DNA from: Rugalucina vietnamica
Lineage: Eukaryota; Mollusca; Bivalvia; Lucinida; Lucinidae
DNA: 64,000 nt
Direction of reading: 5' to 3'
Assembly (NCBI GenBank): GCA_964017185.1
Contig: OZ024878.1
Span: 17,797,851 to 17,861,850 of the forward strand
Every line of letters begins with the position of its first letter. The stretch's first letter is position 1. The position numbers were made by a program, and so were the translations under genes. Below the pieces are notes generated by a model. It made no database searches. It saw only the letters and a program-made list of their open reading frames with translations, and was not told where the DNA came from. Shown here in pieces: positions 59,201 through 64,000 of the stretch.

Positions 59201-59353
59201 AAATTAGCCGACAAAGTCGAGCCGGTTGTGGACTCTGTCGTTAAATCTGTCACAAAAACTATTGCCGGGGCCGTAAAACTGGGTAGCAAGGAGGGAGGGC
59301 CTCTGTTGAATGCAATAAAGGATGTGGCTAAAGATAATGCTGCACCAGTGTGA
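41247..59353 (+). CDS. YIPF3: YIPF3 (Yip1-domain family member 3), complete 11-exon gene
   Basis: The predicted product is a Golgi multi-pass membrane protein of the Yip1 family; the vertebrate protein partners YIPF4 in the cis-Golgi. Exons read by eye: 41247-41282, 42347-42428, 42890-42981, 50245-50351, 51913-51958, 52384-52476, 53081-53212, 54524-54646, 56206-56329, 57078-57155, 59169-59353. Every junction is AG/GT, the phases agree, and the total of 1098 nt gives 365 residues plus a stop (human about 350). The N-terminal ~70 residues are acidic, then Gly/Ser-rich and cytosolic. The conserved segment starts at MWQSGKERAK (residues 71-80), followed by NIDFLRPYF, then the family motif ELYGP (126-130) and GYGLF (197-201). 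Five hydrophobic stretches lie at about 130-146, 157-183, 185-213, 216-236 and 255-275. The C-terminal tail (about 280-365) is Ala/Val/Lys-rich and poorly conserved. The start ATG has a good context (A at -3, G at +4). Exon 1 encodes only 12 residues and is the least certain exon, but its frame and phase fit. Identification is very secure; the first exon is likely. Confidence 0.93.
43015..43250. mobile_element. PalA element in YIPF3 intron 3
   Basis: Complete copy with the core CAGCTGTTCAGCTACTGCAC. It starts only 34 bp after the exon 3 splice donor. Confidence 0.7.
44860..45415 (+). pseudogene. Non-LTR retrotransposon ORF2 relic (linker to reverse transcriptase start)
   Basis: Broken reading frames carry the recognisable segment between endonuclease and reverse transcriptase of a common animal LINE: FHDALKNIYGPKSSG near 45003-45047, then LSADG, and LSSDKAPGADAIPAEV near 45237-45285, the usual start of the RT domain. 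At least two frameshifts (near 44975 and 45170) and an in-frame stop (near 45350) interrupt it. It is truncated on both sides, has no endonuclease or RT core and lies inside Element II. It is dead. Confidence 0.75.
46115..46250 (+). repeat. Internal direct repeat of Element II, copy 1
   Basis: It shares about 110 bp, including TTACATTGTTGATACA and CATTAGTTAAATTTCACACC, with 46850-46970. Both copies end in a CAAYTGGTACACTTTTGAA motif that partly resembles the element's terminal sequence. Confidence 0.7.
46850..46970 (+). repeat. Internal direct repeat of Element II, copy 2
   Basis: Second copy of the repeat at 46115-46250, same orientation, with a few substitutions and short indels. Confidence 0.7.
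47578..47831. mobile_element. PalB foldback element, degenerate, in YIPF3 intron 3
   Basis: The core is GAACCGCCTCGCCAAGGTTG. The right end is ACAGACATGTTTTTGTGATG. It lies about 200 bp after Element II. Confidence 0.65.
48085..49642. mobile_element. AGCTCACCTGAG element with internal tandem units, in YIPF3 intron 3
   Basis: It begins with the hairpin AGCTCACCTGAGCCGAAGGC..CACAGGTGAGCT and ends GTTTCAGGTGAGCGTTTACA plus GGACCATTGGTCCTCTGG. The body is three units of about 440 bp (starting near 48170, 48640 and 49085), each with TCTGAAACYGCTTGGCCAAT, GGTCACATGACCAAGATGGC and CCTTGACCTATTTTACGGCA. I recall similar sequences as abundant in mollusc genomes. Confidence 0.75.
49667..49903. mobile_element. 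PalA element in YIPF3 intron 3
   Basis: The ends TGAGCCGTATCGTAAGAAAA and complement of TGAGCCGCGACGCGAGAAAA belong to the subtype with GACCGGTTTTCTC. It abuts the end of the 48.1 kb AGCTCACCTGAG element. Confidence 0.7.
50533..51115. mobile_element. Fold-back element with T-rich interior, in YIPF3 intron 4
   Basis: The left end AAAAATGTTATGTTTCCGAT and the right end (ATCGGAAACATAACATTTTT) are inverted repeats. Inside, AGGGTCGGTAGGTAGGC plus poly-T mirrors CAGTCGGCGCAGATTTTGAC with another T run, giving partial internal symmetry. About 580 bp in total, no ORF of substance. Confidence 0.65.
52896..52990 (+). mobile_element. tRNA-related SINE-like fragment in YIPF3 intron 6
   Basis: CCTTGGCATAGTGGTTAAGC resembles an A box and GTAAGTTCAATCCCTGCC a B box, followed by TTTCAGATGAGACTTCAAAC. 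It is similar to 19873-19950 and 59521-59600. It is not a foldable tRNA gene. Confidence 0.5.
53348..54306. mobile_element. AGCTCACCTGAG element, shorter copy, in YIPF3 intron 7
   Basis: Same terminal hairpins as the 48.1 kb copy (AGCTCACCTGAGCCAAAGGC; CAGGTGAGCGTTTCAGGACC). Two diverged internal units start near 53420 and 53890. Confidence 0.75.
54664..54874. mobile_element. PalA element in YIPF3 intron 8
   Basis: It begins 17 bp after the donor of exon 8 (54646). The short core is GGTGCACAGCTGATCTGTGC. Confidence 0.7.
55712..55850. repeat. Long hairpin in YIPF3 intron 8
   Basis: The left arm AAGGAAATCTCAGGCTCGTT / TTCAGATTATTCGAGTC pairs with the right arm GACTTGAATAATCTGAA / CTGAGATTTCCTTGTC, about 60 bp per arm with a few mismatches. 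It is probably a MITE. Confidence 0.7.
56846..57044. mobile_element. PalA element, left-truncated, in YIPF3 intron 9
   Basis: The core is CAGCTGTGCAGTAACTGCAC and the distal arm reaches GATGCAGAGGTTA. It ends 33 bp before exon 10. Confidence 0.65.
57442..57508. repeat. Palindrome with four TGACGTCA-type sites
   Basis: A 67-bp near-perfect palindrome bounded by CCAGCGGGCACA and complement TGTGCCTGCTGG in YIPF3 intron 10. It holds TGACGTCA at 57455, 57466 and 57488 and CGACGTCA at 57477. TGACGTCA is the CREB/ATF consensus; similar palindromic repeats occur in other animals, so a mobile or replicative origin is as likely as a regulatory role. Confidence 0.8.
57701..57923. mobile_element. PalA element, right end lost, in YIPF3 intron 10
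   Basis: The left end is full (TGAGCCGCCTCGTGGG). The right end stops after TTGGTTTTCCA, lacking the last ~15 bp. Confidence 0.75.
58164..58399. mobile_element. PalA element, full length, in YIPF3 intron 10
   Basis: 236 bp, in the opposite orientation to the copy 240 bp upstream. The perfect core is CAGCTTCGCGGTAACCGCGA. Confidence 0.8.
58461..58622. mobile_element. PalB fragment in YIPF3 intron 10
   Basis: Collapsed core (GTACTCAGCGAGGCAGTTCT) and the right arm to GGGCATGTTTCATAAT. Confidence 0.55.
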
Positions 59354-59520
59354 ATAGTTGTGTACAATAGTTGCTGGCTAACTTTTAAAGGTAGGATAGC
59401 ACTAAACCTGTAGGTTTTGGACACATGAAATGTTGCCCATAGGTTGTGGTTTTCTATTATAATATTGCTAAAGTAGAACTGTTTAATTTGTCATCATTTT
59501 GGTGGTGGTTGTCTTGAATA

Positions 59521-59605
59521 GTCTAAAAGCCTATGAGCCACTCACCTTGTAAACCAGGCTTGGTAGGTTTGAATTGAGGCTTCTACGGCCTTTCTGATGA
59601 TCCAA
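59521..59605 (+). mobile_element. Degenerate tRNA-related SINE fragment
   Basis: ACTCACCTTGTAAACCAGGC, TAGGTTTGAATTGAGGC and TTTCTGATGATCCAATG parallel the 52.9 kb fragment. Confidence 0.4.
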
Positions 59606-59845
59606 TGTACCATCTCTGTTAGATTTTGGTTATTCTAAAATAAGCCAGGTTTTTGTAGTCAAGTTGAAAAATATGAAATCAAGTTGCAATGTGCATAATT
59701 ATATCCTGCATGTTCACTGCGTCATTTGTTCATGATGAAAGAATTTTGTTCGTTAAGACATGGTTGTACTTTAAAGCATCCTATGGCTATGCAACGATAA
59801 TGTGATAAACACTTTTTGCTTTATTAGCTGTTTGTCTTTCTTATA

Positions 59846-60082
59846 TGAGCTGTATCATGAGAAAACCATATTTTTGCATATGCAAAAACAAAGGCGCAGA
59901 TCAGCTGTGCAGTAACTGCACAGCTGATCAGCGCCTTCATTTTTGCTACTCGGATAGTACAATTCCTCTTCTACTTACAGCCAAAATTTCCAGCCTCTAG
60001 CCTGCTTCTTTGACTCAGCAGGTCGATTTGTGTCGCACCTGGTCAGAAACCCCCAAGACTGGTTTTCTCGCGTAGTGGCTCA
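59846..60082. mobile_element. PalA element downstream of YIPF3
   Basis: It has the GACTGGTTTTCTCGCG end subtype with the core CAGCTGTGCAGTAACTGCAC, close to the 49.7 kb copy. Confidence 0.75.
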
Positions 60083-60689
60083 TATTTAGTTTATGTAGCT
60101 TTTTATCCATTTGTTTCTCCCTCTGCCCTTCCCACCCCAACCCAAAACTTTCTATTTCAGTGTAAATTTGGAGCAATGCTTGTCCCATAAATGAATGGCT
60201 GAAATTGAAGTACACATGTATTTGCACTTAAATTTAATATAAGAAGTATCTTTTGAAAATAATTTTACACATATATTGTGTCCCTGTTTTTACGTAAAAA
60301 AAAACAACATATTTTCTTAGGATGTAGATATAAAAATAAGGGTACTATCTAGGTTTATATTCATATTCATTATAAAAGTGTTTTTGACAAATTTTCGATG
60401 TCTATCGGTCAGACAGCAGATAATCAAAATGCATTTAAATGAGCCTAGTTTAGTAGTACCGGTAACAAAAATTAATAAGTCTGTGCTTTTTATGACATAG
60501 TGGTAAATACAAACATATTACAATGCTGCAGCAAAAAACAATTGCCATTGTGAAGCATGTACCATCATAAATCCAAGCCTCAATTTTGCTTTTGACTTAC
60601 TGGATAAATACATGTAGTATACAGCTTTCTGCAAGGGAAACCCATAAGCCTAATAGGATTTTCAGGTTTAAAAGGATGTTTTCAGGTTT

Positions 60690-61135
60690 TAAGGATGTTT
60701 ATCGTGATTTATTTGTTTGTTCTTGATGATTCATTGACTAGTTAGTGATTCACCACGAGGACCGAAGAACTAACTAAATGTTATGAACCACTGCAGAAGC
60801 TGAGGGTGAGGTTATGGCCATGTAAAGCCGGTTTAAGCCTGCCAGTAACTTTGTGTTACTGATCGTTCCAAGGCGATACTTCTGTGGTGGTTCTTTTTGT
60901 TTTATGTCTTGGTGTTTAAAATTTTTGTGCTGTTGGCGCCTTATGTATGTTTTCATATTTTTAGTTAAGTTTAGGTAACTGAGTGGCCACCTATTGGGAA
61001 AATAGCTGCTCATTCGGCTTACGATATGTTTTCATGGTATAAGTACCTGATTGTTAGTTTGGTTTTTTCCCACCTCGGTTTTTGGAGTGGGAATCTTTTT
61101 CTGATTGCGCCTTTTCCTTGTACCTTTTTAAAGGA
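60690..61135 (+). repeat. R1 repeat copy downstream of YIPF3
   Basis: One of the best-preserved R1 copies, from GATGTTTATCGTGATTTATT to TTCCTTGTACCTTTTTAAAG. It retains TGGTGGTTCTTTTTGTTTTA and GAGTGGCCACCTATTGGGAA. Confidence 0.8.
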
Positions 61136-61333
61136 CCTTTTGCTTGCTTATTGCTCCTATGTTATGTATGACCCTTTGCTTGTGCAAATAAACGAAATGG
61201 GTTTCCAAAAACGTCCAACTTAAACCAGCCTGTACAGTCAAAGAAGCTGGCTAGAAGCTTGAAACTTTGGATTTAAGAAAAAGAGAGACTGTACTATCTT
61301 GATTCTGTGTAGCGATAACAAAGACACAATATA

Positions 61334-61569
61334 TGAGCCGCCCCATGGGAAAACCAACAATCTGCACAGGCGAAAACAAAAGCGCAGATCAGCTTCGCGG
61401 TAACCGCGAAGCTGATCAGCGCCTTTGTTTTCGCTACTCGGATAGAACAATTCCTCCTCTACTTAACTCCAAAATTTCAAGCTTCTAGCTCTTTTCTGAG
61501 CTTGTACAGGCCGGTTTGTGTCGGACCTGTTCGGAAACCACATTGTTGGTTTTTCCACGAGGTGGCTCA
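61334..61569. mobile_element. PalA element, full length, inserted in an older PalA copy
   Basis: 236 bp with perfect ends and core. An older half copy (about 61195-61330, AACTTAAACCAGCCTGTACA to GATAACAAAGACACA) lies directly before it, and its remaining arm (GCATATGCAAATTGTTGGTT) follows at 61577-61612, consistent with nesting. Confidence 0.75.
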
Positions 61570-61657
61570 TATGTTTTGCATATGCAAATTGTTGGTTTTC
61601 TGATGTGGTGGCTATGTTTTCCCTCATCCTTCCCCATCCCCCTACTTTCAAATCCAT

Positions 61658-61861
61658 ATGAGCCATGTCTCGAGTAAAGCAGTCTTTGGGGTTTCTGTCC
61701 AGGTTTGACTTAAACCAGCCTGTATAATCACAAATCAATGGTAGAAGATTGATATTTTGTATTTAAGGGTGAGTGTATGGTCCATGAAGCGAAAACTTCA
61801 CAGCTTATCTGCAACTCTCTTTTCACATATAAAGGATATGTTTTCTCATGACACTGCTCCA
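61658..61861. mobile_element. Degenerate PalA-related element
   Basis: The ends ATGAGCCATGTCTCGAGTAA and TTTTCTCATGACACTGCTCC are recognisable. The core hairpin is largely lost. Confidence 0.5.
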
Positions 61862-62099
61862 TCTAGTAGTTTGCCATTTTAATTATTTATTTGTGTGCAT
61901 ACCTGTCTGCATACCTGTTATGCATGTTATCAAATGTTTTATTACTTGTTAGTAATTGCCTTGTAATAATAAAAAATTATTTCATGATGGTATATTGCAA
62001 AAAACATAAATAGGTCACCTGACAAGATATTTCTTATAATCATCCTTGAAGTGGAACCTTGGATTAAGTCCGTTCAGCAACTGAACATCATCAAGAGCG

Positions 62100-62338
62100 T
62101 TTTAGCCGTGACACGATAAAATAGGTGTTCAGGGTTTTTGATCAGGTCTGACACAAACCTGCCTCTGCAGCTGCAGAAGATGACTAGAAGCCTGAAATTT
62201 TGGATTTAGGAAGAAGAATAATAGTACTATCCGTGTAGCGAAATCAAAGGCGCTGATCAGCTGTGCAGTTACTGCACAGCTGATCTGCGCCTTTGTTTTC
62301 GCATAGGCAAAAGTCAGGTTTTCTCATGACCCGGCTCA
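62100..62338. mobile_element. PalA-related element
   Basis: The core CAGCTGTGCAGTTACTGCAC is perfect. The outer arms are diverged (TTAGCCGTGACACGATAAAA). Confidence 0.65.
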
Positions 62339-63469
62339 TTTTTATCAAGGTATTCTTATGATTCATACTGTCTCTTCCATTTCAGATTGAGGTACATGGG
62401 GATCATCACATGACAGAATCTCATCTCTAGGCCATAGGGTTTGGAATAGGAAAGCAATCAAAGACTGTCAATGGAAATTCTGTCTTCAAAACTTTTTGAA
62501 CAGGTTTGGTACAAAGTGGTAGATGGCTGAAAAGCAAAGAAACCAGTGGTACAGCTAGAAGGGCTTCAAAGGGGAGAGCACCCTGTCCTCATTTTGAAAA
62601 TGGGAAATGCACCCAGAGAATGGCACACTGTCCTTCAGAACATTTAAATATTGAAAAATACATAATATTTGACATTTCTGTTTAGGGTTTGTATTATCTT
62701 TGATTATATAGTCTTTAAATGAGAGGAAGTAGCTGAAAGTAGCCAAAAAGTGCCCTATATAATGAAAAAAAATGGCGCTTTCTGTGCCCTCATAGCAGAA
62801 TTTCGCGCTCAAAGTGCCCATGTACTGACAATATGCTCCCTGCCCTCTCTGGAAATTAGCTCTACCATTAGAAACCAAAGGCTGTCGCTAGAAAATTTGT
62901 CTTCACTCTTCAGGATTGCTAATGTGGACAAACCCAGTTCAGCTGTGCAGCTACAAAAGATTGCTTGAACCTTATTGGCAAAGGGATTGTACAACCTGGG
63001 GAGACAGTTCAATATTTTGAATATTTTTGTGAGATGACATGAAAACTGCTCATAAATGCTGCAAAAATAATCAAAACTGATAGGAGTGTTAAGTTTAGAT
63101 TACCAATGCAACTCATATTTCCTGCAAATAAACATCAAAATGCCAACAACTAGATACCTAAGGACAATAATAATTCTGCAAAGCTTTAGAGGGGCTTCCA
63201 ATCTGTGTGTTGCCCTCGTCATTTTAATGCCTCCGTGACAATTCGTCGAAAATTACATTTGTCGAAAATGTTCCCATGCCAAGATCTTTACCCTAACCCT
63301 AGTGGTTGTTGGCTCAAAATGTGTACCTATAGGCTAGTCTTCTACAGAATAAATCTCAGAATTTTGCGGTGAATATTTTTGATGTTACAAAATTTTTGAC
63401 CAAACACATTTTTGACGAAATATCGTGCATCCCATTTTAATTGGTTTTCATTCATTCAACTGTATATTG
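62339..63469. other. Downstream sequence, nothing recognised
   Basis: Short overlapping frames on both strands (62.55-63.0 kb) have no conserved motif or splice context. The minus-strand CAATCAAAGATAATACAAAC area is low complexity. Confidence 0.4.
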
Positions 63470-63706
63470 TGAGCCATGACGTGAGAAAACCGGTCTTCGG
63501 GAGTTCCGACTGGTCCGCAATTAAACCGGCCTGTACTGTCACAGAAGCAGGCTAGAAGCTTGAAATTTTGGTTTGAAGTAGAAGAGGTATTGTACGATAT
63601 GAGAAGCGAAAACAAAGGCGTTGATCAGCTTAGCAGTTACTGCACAGCTGATCTGCACCTTTGTTTTCGCATAGGCAAAACTCCGGTTTTCTCATGACGT
63701 GGTTCT
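63470..63706. mobile_element. PalA-related element
   Basis: The ends are TGAGCCATGACGTGAGAAAA and complement. The core is CAGCTTAGCAGTTACTGCAC. GGTCTTCGGGAGT marks the subtype. Confidence 0.7.
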
Positions 63707-63901
63707 TATGTTTAAGCATACAGAATTGTACATATGTCAATTATTTACAAGTTGAAAACTTATTGTTTTCAAACCAGTCAATATAAACTTTCCAATGGTT
63801 CAATGTATTCATTGTTGTTAGTTCTTGATATTATTGAGACAGATGGTGCCCTATATTTGCCCTTGCTTTAAGAGTGAGTTCTGATTACACATTAAACTTA
63901 A

Positions 63902-64000
63902 CATCAGGAAAACGTGTCCGTGACATGTATACCCCCTAAACCCCACTTTTATATAGAAAAAACGGGTTTGCAAGGGTAAACCTAATTTTCTTGTTTTCGA
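63902..64000. mobile_element. PalB element cut by the window end
   Basis: It starts CATCAGGAAAACGTGTCCGT and continues with AAACCCCACTTTTATATAG. The core would lie beyond the window. Confidence 0.65.

Noticed and set aside
59119-59424. 101-residue minus-strand frame over 59.1-59.4 kb
   Set aside because: Antisense shadow of YIPF3 exon 11.

Overview
This window is eukaryotic, AT-rich and gene-poor, with long introns, GT-AG splice sites, tRNA-derived SINEs, non-LTR retrotransposon relics and a dense load of short palindromic DNA elements. The protein families (a secreted C1q-domain protein with a short coiled coil, and an animal YIPF3) and the repeat styles, such as the 'AGCTCACCTGAG' element and SINEs with a leucine/serine-tRNA-like head, suggest a bivalve mollusc. 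That assignment is an inference; the species cannot be read from the sequence. Family names used here (R1, PalA, PalB, Element I/II/III) are my own labels.

Layout. Positions 1-38,200 hold no recognisable host gene. This half is built of repeats: copies of a ~0.5 kb repeat (R1), a ~2.9 kb unit present twice (about 10.07-15.79 kb, interrupted, and 16.61-19.54 kb) with a third diverged copy (22.6-24.8 kb), PalA and PalB palindromic elements, SINEs and LINE tails. Two large inverted-repeat elements stand out. Element I (10159-12999) has ~1.06 kb arms, a 5-bp target duplication and a small basic ORF in its centre. Element III (about 29.59-33.56 kb) has ~150 bp inverted ends.

Positions 38,289-39,463 (minus strand) hold a complete two-exon gene for a 200-residue secreted C1q-domain protein. 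Next to it are a LINE relic (40.2-40.9 kb) and a (CT)n tract. Positions 41,247-59,353 (plus strand) hold a complete 11-exon YIPF3 gene, a Golgi multi-spanning membrane protein of 365 residues. Its introns are inflated by transposons. Intron 3 alone is 7.3 kb and contains Element II (43368-47380), whose ends match those of Element I and which also has an exact 5-bp target duplication. Positions 59.35-64 kb are downstream sequence with PalA copies and one R1 copy.

The two genes are unrelated in function: one is secreted and probably involved in recognition or immunity, the other is a Golgi housekeeping protein. The most unusual content is the Element I/II family: 5-bp target duplications, ends starting with CAC, and a nested insertion with an uninterrupted paralogous site in the same window. 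No CRISPR, rRNA or convincing functional tRNA was seen.
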